Under the pieces are notes generated by a model that saw nothing but the letters and a program-made list of their open reading frames with translations, was not told the DNA's origin and made no database searches. Position numbers and translations under genes: made by a program. A stretch of 64,000 nucleotides of DNA from Microbacterium sp. UFMG61. Lineage in GTDB: Bacteria > Actinomycetota > Actinomycetes > Actinomycetales > Microbacteriaceae. Where the stretch lies: the NCBI RefSeq assembly GCF_015354505.1, contig NZ_JACAFP010000010.1, forward strand, positions 1 to 64,000, written 5' to 3'. Positions 45,961 through 54,627 of this stretch are shown one piece after another (positions within the stretch are counted from its first letter, which is position 1; each line of letters opens with the position of its first letter).

Positions 45961-47901
45961 TCAACCGCATGCGGTGACGCGGTACAGCCGCGCATCGCCC
46001 TCGGAGTCGATGAGCTCGACCGAGTCCGACGACGCGAGACGATCGAGACCGCGATAGATGTGACGACCGTCGTTCACCTCGCGTCGACCGAAATCGAGCA
46101 CGTACTCGATCCGACGGTCGAGCAGAAGATCACACACCTCTGATCCGGCGTCTGCGGTGTCGAGCCGATCCAGGATCGTCTGCATCTCCGGGGAGACGTA
46201 CATCAGCGTGTGCGGAAGCAGAACCTCACGGTCCGCCAGCGCATAAGCGAGAGCGGTCCCGGTCCAGGGGCTTCCGATGATCACGGCGTCTGCGGGCACC
46301 TCGTCGTCGAGTCGGTCGAGCAGAGCCCATTCGTCAGAACTCAGCAGCGGTGCCTCGTCTGTGACGGCATAGTTCGCCCGTGCATCGCGCACGGCCTGGC
46401 GCATGCTCATCGCCTGGGGAACGGGGAACACCGCGAGCAGGAGAATGACGATCGCGACGGTGGCCAACAGCGGCCTGGCATCGGCACGACGCCGAGCGAG
46501 GAGAGCATCCCAGGCCGCGGTGAAGCCGAGGGCGGCCAGCGGCACCCACACGAGGGGCATGAGAGCGGCGAGCCTGGGGATGTTGTTGTACCAGGCACCG
46601 ACGAGGACGTCGCGGAAGATGAGGTACGGAACGCCTGCGGCGGTGATGTAGAGGGCCGCTGCCAGTGCAAGCAGCCCGAGCGCGAGCCACGCGCGAGTCG
46701 TCCTGGATCGGAAGACCGCGATGACTCCGATGACGACGAGCGCCGCCATTCCGAGGTTCACCGGCGCACGGTTCACGGATGCCGTGATGATCTCTCCGAA
46801 GGCCTGCCCCACGGTCATCTCAGGCGGCCACGTGCGCGCGTCTGCCGGCGGCCGCAGGAAGTACCAGAGGCATCCGGCGACGACGAGGTAGACCGCCATC
46901 CAGGCCCACGGCCAGACGCCCCCTCGGATACGCTCCTTCGACTGCCCGGCTCGCCGCGCGAGGGCCGCGATCAGCACCACCGCACCGAAGGCGAGCAGGG
47001 CCACGAGCGCGCCCGGATGACTGATCGCGATGGCAGGAAGAAGGCCGCTGAGAGCCACCAGCCAAGCGATGCGCTCCCGACCGTCCGAGAATCCGCCGAG
47101 CACCGCGCGGATGAGCAGGGCCAGAGTGACGGGCACGAAGCTCAAGCCCATCATGTACGGAAACAGGACTCCATAATCGGCGAGAAGGAGGGGGAAGGCG
47201 GGGAAGCACGTCGAGGCCGCCGCGGCCGCCACGATCGTCACCGTGCGGCTCCCCCACAGCTCCCGGGTGAGTGCGATTATGCCGGTCGTCCATGTGAAGG
47301 TGGCGAAGCCGATGACGAGAGCATTCGATGCCACGGGGATCGAGACCCCGCTGACACCCACCAGCAGAGCCGCGAACGCGTGCCACCCGGCCGGGTAGAA
47401 GGTCGGTGGTACGCCGGACTCGGCGCTGGTCAGCGACGACACCCAGAACGGGGAGGCGTTCCCTGTCTCGAGGACATAGCGGACGGCGTTGAGGTGGAAG
47501 ATGTTGTCGAAGGTCTGGGAGATATGGTCGGGAGATCCGATCATGAGGAGCACCTGGACCAGGATCACCAGAGGCGCCGCGACGAGCGCCACGCAGGCCC
47601 AGGGACGCAGGCCCTCCTCGACGCGGCCCACCGGCAGGTTGCGCCAGATCAGTATCCGGAGAGCCACCACGACCACGAGTAGCGCCACCAGGACGACCAC
47701 CACCGGAAGAACTCCCCAGGCCAACCCCACGAGTGGAGCCACGACGGACGCGATCACCACGACCGTCACCGATGCCGGGCCCGACACCGCGACCGCCCAC
47801 AGACCCCGAAGACCGAGAGTTCGCGCGATCAGGTAGCCCGGCACGAACAGCAGCACGCCGAGTGTGCCGAGCGCGAGCAGGAGTTCGATCCAGATCGTCA
47901 T
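45961..47901 (-). CDS. DUF6541 family membrane protein
   Basis: A 646-residue protein with about 14 TM helices (starting IWIELLLALGTLGVLLFVPGYLIA) and a C-terminal extracytoplasmic domain of about 150 residues (VTDEAPLLSSDEWALLDRLD onwards). DUF6541 proteins share the fold of GT-C-type glycosyltransferases and occur in surface-glycan loci; GT-C function here is an inference. The DNxxHxNAVRYVLETG region (residues FDNIFHLNAVRYVLETGN) could be the acidic loop of such enzymes. The gene is monocistronic and convergent with the flippase. Confidence 0.75.
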   Translation of the reverse strand: MTIWIELLLALGTLGVLLFVPGYLIARTLGLRGLWAVAVSGPASVTVVVIASVVAPLVGLAWGVLPVVVVLVALLVVVVALRILIWRNLPVGRVEEGLRPWACVALVAAPLVILVQVLLMIGSPDHISQTFDNIFHLNAVRYVLETGNASPFWVSSLTSAESGVPPTFYPAGWHAFAALLVGVSGVSIPVASNALVIGFATFTWTTGIIALTRELWGSRTVTIVAAAAASTCFPAFPLLLADYGVLFPYMMGLSFVPVTLALLIRAVLGGFSDGRERIAWLVALSGLLPAIAISHPGALVALLAFGAVVLIAALARRAGQSKERIRGGVWPWAWMAVYLVVAGCLWYFLRPPADARTWPPEMTVGQAFGEIITASVNRAPVNLGMAALVVIGVIAVFRSRTTRAWLALGLLALAAALYITAAGVPYLIFRDVLVGAWYNNIPRLAALMPLVWVPLAALGFTAAWDALLARRRADARPLLATVAIVILLLAVFPVPQAMSMRQAVRDARANYAVTDEAPLLSSDEWALLDRLDDEVPADAVIIGSPWTGTALAYALADREVLLPHTLMYVSPEMQTILDRLDTADAGSEVCDLLLDRRIEYVLDFGRREVNDGRHIYRGLDRLASSDSVELIDSEGDARLYRVTACG

Positions 47902-48012
47902 GGGTATGTCGTGCTCCTGCTCCGCGGCGGTGACTTGTCTGCGCCACCCTGCACGCGGCAGCGGCTGCGCCCGATCGATCCTATCCCGGACTCGTCGAGC
48001 TCCTGGTGAGAG

Positions 48013-49056
48013 TCAGCGCGACGCCGCCGCGGAGACGGCTCGGACGGCGAGGGCATGAGCGCGGCGTCTTCCGCCCGTCAGAGAGCCTGCGAACCAGCCG
48101 ATCAGGTACTCCCACGACGAGCGACGCACCATGATCCCCATCGTCTCGGCTTCCCGCTGAAGCCGGCGCAGCGGGCGCAGCCGACGACGACGGCCGAAGG
48201 CCGCGAGTACATCAGGGGCGACGCTGCGCCCTCGCATCTGCAGGACCTCCACGATCACCTGACGCCACCCCACCTGCACGAGGAAGAACATCCGCAGTAC
48301 AGCGAGCGGTGAGGCGCTCCCTTCGTATCTCCGTGCTTTCGCGAGCGTCTCGCGGATCGTCTCGATCAGCCCCATCGCCTTCTGCTGGGAGGGGTCGCCG
48401 TAGACATTCGCTCCATGTTGGACGTAGTCCTGCACGACGTCCTCGACGATGGCCAGGTCGCCGTACGTCGCGGCGACGACCGCCAGCCAATGGTCATGCG
48501 TCTCCACTCGAGTCGGCACGCGAGGAAAGGGCAGGGCGGTCGCGAGCAGCGCACCCCGGAAGACGCACAGGGAACCTGTCACCTGATTGGCCAGGACCAG
48601 CTGCGCTCCACCGGCGAAGGCGCGGTCGGTCACGCCGGTGACGTCGCCCGACGGATGCCGGACCAGACGGGCCTGTCCTGAAGCGAGCGGCGCGTCCTCG
48701 AGCCGCTCGACGAGAAGGGCGAGCTTTCCCGGGTACCAGTAGTCGTCCTGGTCGCTCAGCGCGACCCACGCGGCGTCTGCCGGCACCTCGAGCAGACCGC
48801 GCTCGAAGTTGAGATAGAACCCGCGTCTGGTGCCGTCCGCGATGACACGGAAGCGTGCGTCATCGCCGACGGTGTCCGCGAGCACGCGTCGCACGGTCTC
48901 GGCATCTCCGTCGACCGAGATCACGCACGTCCAGTCGCGCAGGGTCTGCTCCTGGATGCTGCGCAGCTGGCGAGCGAAAAGCTCGGCGTCAGGTTGATAG
49001 GCGGCGAGTACGATCCATCCGCTCTGCGAGGTCATTGCCGCTGTGTTCCCCATCAT
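48013..49056 (-). CDS. GT2 family glycosyltransferase
   Basis: A 347-residue GT2 enzyme with WIVLAAYQPDAELFARQLRSI, TCVISVDGDAETV, WVALSDQDDYWYPGK (DQDD, metal-binding) and a later acidic HDHWLAVVAATYGD. This DQDDxW pattern is typical of RfaG/rhamnan-type GT2 in surface glycan clusters. The ATG at 49054-49056 is one of three close Met codons; AGGA is upstream of the first. TAGGCT lies about 22 bases before it. Partner glycan unknown. Confidence 0.82.
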   Translation of the reverse strand: MMGNTAAMTSQSGWIVLAAYQPDAELFARQLRSIQEQTLRDWTCVISVDGDAETVRRVLADTVGDDARFRVIADGTRRGFYLNFERGLLEVPADAAWVALSDQDDYWYPGKLALLVERLEDAPLASGQARLVRHPSGDVTGVTDRAFAGGAQLVLANQVTGSLCVFRGALLATALPFPRVPTRVETHDHWLAVVAATYGDLAIVEDVVQDYVQHGANVYGDPSQQKAMGLIETIRETLAKARRYEGSASPLAVLRMFFLVQVGWRQVIVEVLQMRGRSVAPDVLAAFGRRRRLRPLRRLQREAETMGIMVRRSSWEYLIGWFAGSLTGGRRRAHALAVRAVSAAASR

Positions 49057-49078
49057 CGTCCTGTGATCCGTCAGCTAG

Positions 49079-49084
49079 AGCCTA
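49079..49084 (-). promoter_or_regulatory. -10 element before GT2 at 49056
   Basis: TAGGCT on the complement, followed by about 22 bases to the ATG, so a short leader with AGGA is predicted. It is the same hexamer as in the leaderless promoters of the window. Confidence 0.5.
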
Positions 49085-49181
49085 CCTCCGCGACCGGCGC
49101 ACGCACGGGCGGGGTGCTGTTGAGCGACATTCGACACTCCGCGCGCGTCGGGTAATGAGGGGCGGCACAGCGACGAGAACC

Positions 49182-49187
49182 TATGAT
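49182..49187 (+). promoter_or_regulatory. -10 element before the second Wzm
   Basis: TATGAT at 49182-49187 lies in the 180-base gap between divergent genes and predicts a leader of about 48 bases ending in GGAGGTGA and the GTG at 49241. Confidence 0.45.
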
Positions 49188-49240
49188 TGGTGAGGCGTTC
49201 CACCCGAACCGGACGTCTGACGGAGGTGACGAGAACGCCC

Positions 49241-50110
49241 GTGTCTCACACATCAGTACCCGATGAGCTGCGATTGACCCAGCCCGGAGGGAGCACCGGA
49301 CTGCTCGACGTGTTCCGGCGTCGGTATCTTCTCAGCCTGATCGTCCGCAAAGAAGTGGGCATCCGCTACCGGGGTTCCGTGCTCGGATGGCTGTGGTCGT
49401 ACGTCAAGCCGCTGATCCAGTTCCTCGTCTTCTTCTTCGCCCTCGGCGTCTTCCTCCGACTGAACGACAGCATCGAGTACTACCCGATCTATCTGCTGTC
49501 GGGCATCACGGCGGTGACGTTCTTCAACGAGTCGTTCTCGAACGCCACGAGGTCACTCGTCGACAATGCTGCGCTCATCAAGAAGATCTACTTCCCGCGA
49601 CAGATGTTCCCCGTCGCGAGCACGATGGTCGCGGCCATCAACACCGTGCCGCAGATCATCGTCGTGGTCGTGATCGCGCTCTTCTTCGGCTGGACGCCCA
49701 CGTTCGTCGGCATCGGCGCTCTTCTTCTCGGACTCGTGATCATCGCGCTGCTCGCCACCGGCCTCGGGCTGCTCTTCGGTGCGATCAACGTCACCTTCCG
49801 CGATGCGCAGAGCTTCGTCGAGATCATCGTGATGGTGTCGGTGTGGGCCTCCCCCGTCATGTACCAGTGGCAGATGGTCGCTTCCAAGGTCCCGGAGTGG
49901 CTGTTCCAGCTGTACGCACTGAACCCGATCACCGGAGCCGTGGAACTCTTCCACTACGGCATCTGGCACGCGCTCGATCCGGCGAACGCCGAACCCCTGC
50001 CGTCGCTGTGGGTGCACTCCCTCATCGCTCTCGCAGTGTCCATCGTCATCCTGATCATCGGCGAGATCGTGTTCCGCCGTCTGGAGGGTCGCTTTGCCCA
50101 GGATCTCTGA
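49241..50110 (+). CDS. Polysaccharide ABC exporter permease (Wzm-type), second system
   Basis: A 289-residue ABC-2 permease with six TM helices, beginning with a short amphipathic N-terminus and RRYLLSLIVRKEVGIRYRGS. The SNATRSLVDNAALIKKIYFPRQ region is typical of Wzm/RfbA permeases. The GTG at 49241 has GGAGGTGA upstream with a long (11-base) spacer; an alternative TTG at 49187 adds 18 residues. The end overlaps the next gene by 17 bases. It is not closely similar to the first Wzm. Confidence 0.87.
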   Translation: MSHTSVPDELRLTQPGGSTGLLDVFRRRYLLSLIVRKEVGIRYRGSVLGWLWSYVKPLIQFLVFFFALGVFLRLNDSIEYYPIYLLSGITAVTFFNESFSNATRSLVDNAALIKKIYFPRQMFPVASTMVAAINTVPQIIVVVVIALFFGWTPTFVGIGALLLGLVIIALLATGLGLLFGAINVTFRDAQSFVEIIVMVSVWASPVMYQWQMVASKVPEWLFQLYALNPITGAVELFHYGIWHALDPANAEPLPSLWVHSLIALAVSIVILIIGEIVFRRLEGRFAQDL

Positions 50111-50828
50111 CGCGCCTCGCATCCTCGTCGAGGACGTGCACAAGCACTTCAAGCTCCGCCACACCCACTCCATCAAGGAGACGTTCGTGGCGGCCGTGCG
50201 GCGGAAGCCGCTGACCACCGACTTCCAGGCCCTCGACGGCGTGTCCTTCGAGATCGGTGAGGGCGAGGCCGTGGCCCTGCTCGGTTTCAACGGCTCGGGC
50301 AAGTCGACCATGCTCAAGCTGATCTCCGGTGTGCTGCGGCCCGATGAGGGTCAGGTGCGCACCCGTGGTCGCGTCGCGGGACTCATCGAGGTGGGCGCCG
50401 GTTTCCACCCGGACCTGTCCGGGCGGGAGAACATCTTCCTCAACGCCGCGATCCTGGGTATGTCCAAGCAGGAGACGAAGGACCAGTTCGACTCGATCGT
50501 CGAGTTCAGCGAGATCGAGAAGTTCATCGACACCGAGGTCAAGCACTATTCCTCGGGCATGTTCCTGCGATTGGCGTTCTCCGTCGCGATCCACACGCAC
50601 GTCGACGTGCTGCTGATCGACGAGATCCTCTCGGTGGGCGATGAGCCGTTCCAGCGCAAATGTCTCGCCCGCATCCGCGAGCTGCATGCACAGGGCAAGA
50701 CACTCGTGGTCGTGAGTCATGACCTGAACATGGTGTCGGACCTGTGCGAGCGTGGCATCCTGCTCCAGGACGGGAAGATCCGCTACGACGGGCCCAGCAA
50801 GGACGCTGTCGAACTCATGCGCGTGTGA
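50094..50828 (+). CDS. Polysaccharide ABC exporter ATPase (Wzt-type), second system
   Basis: A 244-residue ATPase with Walker A GFNGSGKST (64-72), the signature YSSGMFLRLAFS, Walker B VLLIDEILSVGD and the VVVSHDL H-loop. It begins at TTG 50094, supported by GGAGGG (50083-50088) with a five-base spacer; no in-frame ATG or GTG fits. Like the first Wzt it ends after the ATPase core. It exports a glycan of unknown structure; the DUF4012 and GT4 genes next to it are candidate partners. Confidence 0.88.
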   Translation: MPRISDAPRILVEDVHKHFKLRHTHSIKETFVAAVRRKPLTTDFQALDGVSFEIGEGEAVALLGFNGSGKSTMLKLISGVLRPDEGQVRTRGRVAGLIEVGAGFHPDLSGRENIFLNAAILGMSKQETKDQFDSIVEFSEIEKFIDTEVKHYSSGMFLRLAFSVAIHTHVDVLLIDEILSVGDEPFQRKCLARIRELHAQGKTLVVVSHDLNMVSDLCERGILLQDGKIRYDGPSKDAVELMRV

Positions 50829-50833
50829 CGGGT

Positions 50834-50850
50834 CCTCTGGGCCTCAGAGG
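50834..50850. terminator. Short hairpin between convergent genes
   Basis: CCTCTG (50834-50839) pairs with CAGAGG (50845-50850) around a five-base loop; the outer bases GG/CC extend it with one mismatch. It overlaps the end of the minus-strand GT4 gene and may terminate the second Wzm/Wzt operon. No T-run follows. Confidence 0.4.
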
Positions 50851-51917
50851 TCCGCGTGCAGACCCCACACCCGTTCCGCCGCTCCCAGCCAGGAGAAGGC
50901 TCTGGATCGATCCGCAGCAAGGACGCTGAGCCGACGGGCCCCGCTCCCGAGCGCGTCGACGACCGCGTCGGGAACGTCTGCGGCATCGACGATCGCACCG
51001 CCGTCCGCGATGACGTCACGGTGAACCCCGCTCTCGACCGCGATCACGGGCACGCCGAGTGTCATGGCCTCGACGACGCGCCACGGCCACGCCGGCAGGC
51101 CGCTGGTCGCGACCAGAGCGGAGGCGCCGGCGAAGACGGCTGCACGATCATCGCGCGACAGGACGCCACGGATGTGAGCACGCGATTCTGGCAGGCCGGC
51201 GGCCGCGGCGATCTCGGCGAAGCGAGGCTCCGATCCCTCAGCTGCGTCGAGCACCACCGCTTCGATCCCGGCCGCGACCGCAGCTCGGAAGCCCGAGTCC
51301 AGTGTGCGCTCCGAGCCGGTCATCACGATGTACCCGGCCGGGAGCGACAGAGCCTTGCGGCGCGCCGCCGCGTCGAGGGGCACGACGAGTCCCGCGGGTG
51401 CGGCACCGGCGATCACCCGGATCCGATCACCCAGCTTGGCGATCTCACTCATGCGCTCTGCCATCGCGTGCGAGGGCACCACCACGGCATCCGCATGCTT
51501 GACGGCACGCTTGAGCATCGCCCGCTGCCAGGAGACGGCTGTCTTCGACAGCGAATCCGGAGCATCCCACGCGAGCAGATCCCATGCGGTCGCCGTCGTC
51601 TGATCGTGATCGTGCACGCGGTCGTGCCGCACGAGTGGGGCCATCAGGGTGGCGGAGTGGATGAGCCCGCCACCGAGGCCCTGCGTGAGCCCGAGCTGCC
51701 ACGACGCCGCCAGCTCGCGTCTCGCGAGCGGAAGTCGACGGACCTCGGCCAACCCCTCGATCGAGGGCTCGGATCCGGCGGCGACGATAGCCTCGACCAC
51801 GCACCCGGAGGGCGCCGTCTTCACGAGCGCCGAGGCGAGATCGAGCGCCGCCGACGCCTGATCCGCATCGACGACATGCGTCAGCTGATCGAGGACAACA
51901 CGAAGCCGAGCACTCAT
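50844..51917 (-). CDS. GT4-type glycosyltransferase
   Basis: A 357-residue GT-B enzyme with the donor-side region AGYIVMTGSERTLDSGFRAA and the GVPVIAVESGVHRDVIADGG Glu-region typical of GT4. The N-terminal half includes an acceptor loop with VVVPSHAMAERMSEIA. TACTGT ends 6 bases before the ATG at 51915-51917, a leaderless arrangement; the in-frame 13-residue extension is therefore discarded. Downstream is the convergent Wzt. Confidence 0.83.
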   Translation of the reverse strand: MSARLRVVLDQLTHVVDADQASAALDLASALVKTAPSGCVVEAIVAAGSEPSIEGLAEVRRLPLARRELAASWQLGLTQGLGGGLIHSATLMAPLVRHDRVHDHDQTTATAWDLLAWDAPDSLSKTAVSWQRAMLKRAVKHADAVVVPSHAMAERMSEIAKLGDRIRVIAGAAPAGLVVPLDAAARRKALSLPAGYIVMTGSERTLDSGFRAAVAAGIEAVVLDAAEGSEPRFAEIAAAAGLPESRAHIRGVLSRDDRAAVFAGASALVATSGLPAWPWRVVEAMTLGVPVIAVESGVHRDVIADGGAIVDAADVPDAVVDALGSGARRLSVLAADRSRAFSWLGAAERVWGLHADL

Positions 51918-51923
51918 GCGACA

Positions 51924-51929
51924 ACAGTA
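51924..51929 (-). promoter_or_regulatory. -10 element, leaderless start of GT4 at 51917
   Basis: TACTGT on the complement followed by exactly 6 bases and ATG, so the predicted transcription start is the start codon. Confidence 0.55.
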
Positions 51930-52023
51930 GTCGTCGGCGGGCACGGAACACCGCACCCTCGCGGCGCGGGGCGGATTCGCTCTCGACGTAGGCCGATATC
52001 CCGCTTCATGCTTGAATGCTCAG

Positions 52024-53784
52024 GTGAGTGACGGACGACTTCCCGTACGGCGACGATGGATGCGATGGGTCATCGGCGTGATTCTGACCCTGCTCGTGCT
52101 GGCGCTCGGATGGGTGACCGTACGCGGCATCGGCGCCGTCACCGATCTGCAGCAGGTCGCATCCTCGTCCTCCGAACTCAAAGCCGCGATCGCCGACGGT
52201 GATCTCGATGAGGCGGCCTCGCTCTCGGCGAGCATCGCCCACCACGCCGGATCCGCGCACGATCTCACCTCCGACCCCGTCTGGCACGCCTTCGGATTCA
52301 TCCCCTGGCTCGGCCCCAACTTCACCGCCGTCAGCGAGGTGGCCGAGATCGTCGACGATGTCGCGACCGATGCGCTCGTCCCGGTCCTCGACGCTGCTGA
52401 GGAGCTCGACCTCGCGAGCCTCGGCTTCTCGGGCGGCGCGATCGATCTCGCTCCGTTCACCGCGATCGAACCGTCATTGGCCGACGCGAGCGCGACCCTG
52501 ACCGCGGCGGAATCACAGGCCCTGCGCATCGATGCGGACGGGACGCTCCCCCCTCTGGCCGACGCCGTCCGCGAGATGCGGACGACCGTCACCCAGGCCG
52601 CGACGGTCGTCGGCTCGTTGCATGGAGCCGCCGCGCTGCTGCCGAGCATGCTGGGCGCGGAGGGGCCGCGCAACTACGTCATCGCCATGCAGAACAATTC
52701 CGAGTTGAGATCCTCGGGCGGCATCATCGGGGCGATCGCGCTGCTGCATGCCGAGGGCGGTCGGATCAGCCTCGTGCAACAGGCATCGACCATGGACTTC
52801 CCCCCGCTGGATGAGGCTCTCCCCCTCAGCGAATCGACGACGGCGCTGTTCGAGGATCGCCCCGGCCGCTACCTGCAGAACATCACCAGCATCCCCGACT
52901 TCACGGAGGCGGCGCCGCTGATCGCCGCTCGGTGGCAGCAGCGATTCGGAACGCCGGTCGACGGCGTGATCGCGGTCGACTCCGTCATGACGAAGCACCT
53001 CCTGGCGGTCACAGGTCCACTCACGTTCGGGCCCTTCACGGCCGACGCGGACAACGTCGTGAGCATTCTTCTCTCCGAGATCTACGCGACGGTTCCCGAC
53101 CCGGCCGTACAGGATCAGATCTTCGCCCAGGCCGCCAGTTCCCTGTTCGGCTCCGCCCTCTCCGGTGGCGACCCGAAGAAACTGGTCGGCGCGCTCGCCA
53201 CCTCCGCCGAGGAAGGACGCATCCGCATCTGGAGCGCGTATGAGGATGAGGAGAAGCTGCTCGCCGTGAGCACGCTCGGCGGGGCGCTTCCCGTCGACGA
53301 CACGACGACACGCGTCGGCGTGCTCCTCAACGACACGACCGGCGGCAAGATGGACTACTACGCCGACGCGGCCATCTCGACGTCGGTCGGGGTCTGCGAC
53401 GGAGAGCCGACGACCCGGGTCCGCGTGACGTGGACGAACAGCGTCACCGCCGAGGAGGCGGGCTCGCTCACTCCGTACGTCACCGGTGGGGGCTTCTACG
53501 GCGTCCCTCCGGGATCCCTGCGCACTCTCGTGACGGTCTACGGCCCCGAGGGCGCCATCCCCTCGCGCATCGACCGCGACGGCGACGAGGAGCCGGTGCA
53601 GACGGCTCTGCTCGGCGAGCGCACCGCCGTGCAGCACGACGTCGAACTGGCGCCCGGGGAGTCGACGACGATCACGGTCGACTACACCGGACAGGGAGCC
53701 GGCGAACGGCTCACCGAGGTGGTGCACACGCCACTGATCACGGATCCCGACATCACGCGCGATGAGCTGCGTTGCGCGTCGTGA
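52024..53784 (+). CDS. DUF4012 domain membrane-anchored protein
   Basis: A 586-residue protein with one N-terminal TM helix (about 12-30, VIGVILTLLVLALGWVTV) and a long extracytoplasmic part with DUF4012 (about 200-560), including NYVIAMQNNSELRSSGGIIG and GVIAVDSVMTKHLLAVTGPL. DUF4012 proteins are common in actinobacterial glycan loci; function is unknown, and LytR/CpsA-like activity has been suggested only by context. The start at GTG 52024 lacks a clear Shine-Dalgarno; TTG 52012 in the same frame is an alternative. Confidence 0.82.
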   Translation: MSDGRLPVRRRWMRWVIGVILTLLVLALGWVTVRGIGAVTDLQQVASSSSELKAAIADGDLDEAASLSASIAHHAGSAHDLTSDPVWHAFGFIPWLGPNFTAVSEVAEIVDDVATDALVPVLDAAEELDLASLGFSGGAIDLAPFTAIEPSLADASATLTAAESQALRIDADGTLPPLADAVREMRTTVTQAATVVGSLHGAAALLPSMLGAEGPRNYVIAMQNNSELRSSGGIIGAIALLHAEGGRISLVQQASTMDFPPLDEALPLSESTTALFEDRPGRYLQNITSIPDFTEAAPLIAARWQQRFGTPVDGVIAVDSVMTKHLLAVTGPLTFGPFTADADNVVSILLSEIYATVPDPAVQDQIFAQAASSLFGSALSGGDPKKLVGALATSAEEGRIRIWSAYEDEEKLLAVSTLGGALPVDDTTTRVGVLLNDTTGGKMDYYADAAISTSVGVCDGEPTTRVRVTWTNSVTAEEAGSLTPYVTGGGFYGVPPGSLRTLVTVYGPEGAIPSRIDRDGDEEPVQTALLGERTAVQHDVELAPGESTTITVDYTGQGAGERLTEVVHTPLITDPDITRDELRCAS

Positions 53785-53809
53785 CTTTACGCTGTCGATG
53801 ATGTAGTGT
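53781..53809 (+). promoter_or_regulatory. Promoter of the small surface-protein gene
   Basis: GTGACT (53781-53786) and TAGTGT (53804-53809) are separated by 17 bases; the -35 overlaps the stop of the DUF4012 gene. It would start transcription near 53816 and give a 112-base leader. Confidence 0.5.
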
Positions 53810-53830
53810 GATCCCCACTGGGGAATATCT

Positions 53831-53867
53831 GGGCTCGGTAATCATGTCGTGGGGACATGATGAGCCC
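53831..53867 (+). other. Structured 5' leader hairpin of the surface-protein mRNA
   Basis: ATCATGTC (53841-53848) pairs with GACATGAT (53854-53861) over a five-base loop, and GGGCTC (53831-53836) pairs with GAGCCC (53862-53867) with a four-base bulge (GGTA) on the left arm. Upstream CCCC-ACT-GGGG (53813-53823) could form a second small stem. The CCCC run could alternatively pair with the GGGGAGA ribosome binding site at 53919-53925. This may be a regulatory leader; no known riboswitch class is recognised. Confidence 0.45.
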
Positions 53868-53927
53868 ACACAGTCGGACGCAGGGGTGTGTCCGGATGTG
53901 ATTCCGCGTGTATTTCTGGGGAGAATC

Positions 53928-54491
53928 ATGCTGAAGAAACTGGCTGCAATCAGCCTTACCGCTGGCGCGCTCGTGCTCCTGGCACCCGCCGTCGCCTCTG
54001 CCGAATCCGACACGTATGCGGACACACCTCGCGTCGCAGTCGGTGATCCGATCATCGACACCTGCGAGGTCTCGACCGTCGCCTTCGGCGCCGGGTACTT
54101 CCAGCCGTCCGAGAACGTCGGCGTATCGGTATCCGGCCTGGATGCCGGCGCTTCCGCCGTCTCGGGCAACACGGCAGCAGCCGACGGCAGCCTGATGGTC
54201 ACATTCCGTCCGCCGGCCGACGGCGAGGGATCGTACTCCCTCTCCTTCGACGGCTCACGGTCGTACACCGCCACGGTCACCGTATCCGAGGGGCACGATG
54301 CAGCCGTGAGCTGTGACCACGATCCCGCGGTCGCTGCAGCAGGCAGCGAGCTTCCGCTCACGGGCGGCGGGCTCGAGCTGGCCCTGACAGGTGGAGAGGT
54401 GTCGCCGTGGGTCCTCGGTGGCGGCGCAGCCGCTGTCGTGGCCGGTGGAGCTCTCGTCGCTGTGGGAGTCGCACGCCGCAAGCGCGCCTAG
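53928..54491 (+). CDS. Small secreted cell-wall protein with tandem sortase-type motifs
   Basis: A 187-residue protein with a signal peptide (KLAAISLTAGALVLLAPAVA, cleaved near ASA, residue 25) and a beta-rich body with two cysteines (C46, C129) able to form a disulfide. The C-terminus has LPLTG (142-146) and LALTG (151-155), then a 22-residue hydrophobic helix and RRKRA. It matches a sortase sorting signal, with both a class A/LPXTG-like and a class E/LAXTG-like motif. No sortase is in the window. The ATG at 53928 has GGGGAGA upstream; the upstream in-frame ATGs lie in the leader. Confidence 0.8.
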   Translation: MLKKLAAISLTAGALVLLAPAVASAESDTYADTPRVAVGDPIIDTCEVSTVAFGAGYFQPSENVGVSVSGLDAGASAVSGNTAAADGSLMVTFRPPADGEGSYSLSFDGSRSYTATVTVSEGHDAAVSCDHDPAVAAAGSELPLTGGGLELALTGGEVSPWVLGGGAAAVVAGGALVAVGVARRKRA

Positions 54492-54523
54492 GTCAGGCTC
54501 CCGCCGCGTGCGGGGGTCGGCTG

Positions 54524-54560
54524 GACGACGGTGATCCCTCCCCCTCCGATCACCGTCGTC
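54524..54560. terminator. Strong hairpin between convergent genes (13-bp stem)
   Basis: GACGACGGTGATC (54524-54536) pairs perfectly with GATCACCGTCGTC (54548-54560) around an 11-base C-rich loop. It lies 33 bases after the surface-protein stop, between it and the convergent LCP gene. There is no T-tract, so it may act with the next hairpin as a GC-only terminator. Confidence 0.6.
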
Positions 54561-54585
54561 TGGCGATTCCGGTGCTTCACCGGAG

Positions 54586-54627
54586 GCCCACGGTCGAACC
54601 CTCGCTCGCAGAGGGCCGGCCGTGGGC
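54586..54627. terminator. Second nested hairpin before the LCP gene end
   Basis: GCCCACGG (54586-54593) pairs with CCGTGGGC (54620-54627), and inside it CCCTC (54599-54603) pairs with GAGGG (54611-54615). It lies between the two convergent stop codons and is likely to block read-through in both directions. Confidence 0.55.

Noticed and set aside
45933..45963. 7-bp inverted repeat TGACCGA/TCGGTCA around convergent stops
   Set aside because: It includes the two stop codons (TGA and its complement), so part of the symmetry is expected; loop of 17 bases makes it weak as a terminator.
53808..53927. Upstream in-frame ATG (53808) for the surface protein
   Set aside because: It would put 40 non-signal residues before a clear signal peptide; the ATG at 53928 has GGGGAGA at correct spacing.
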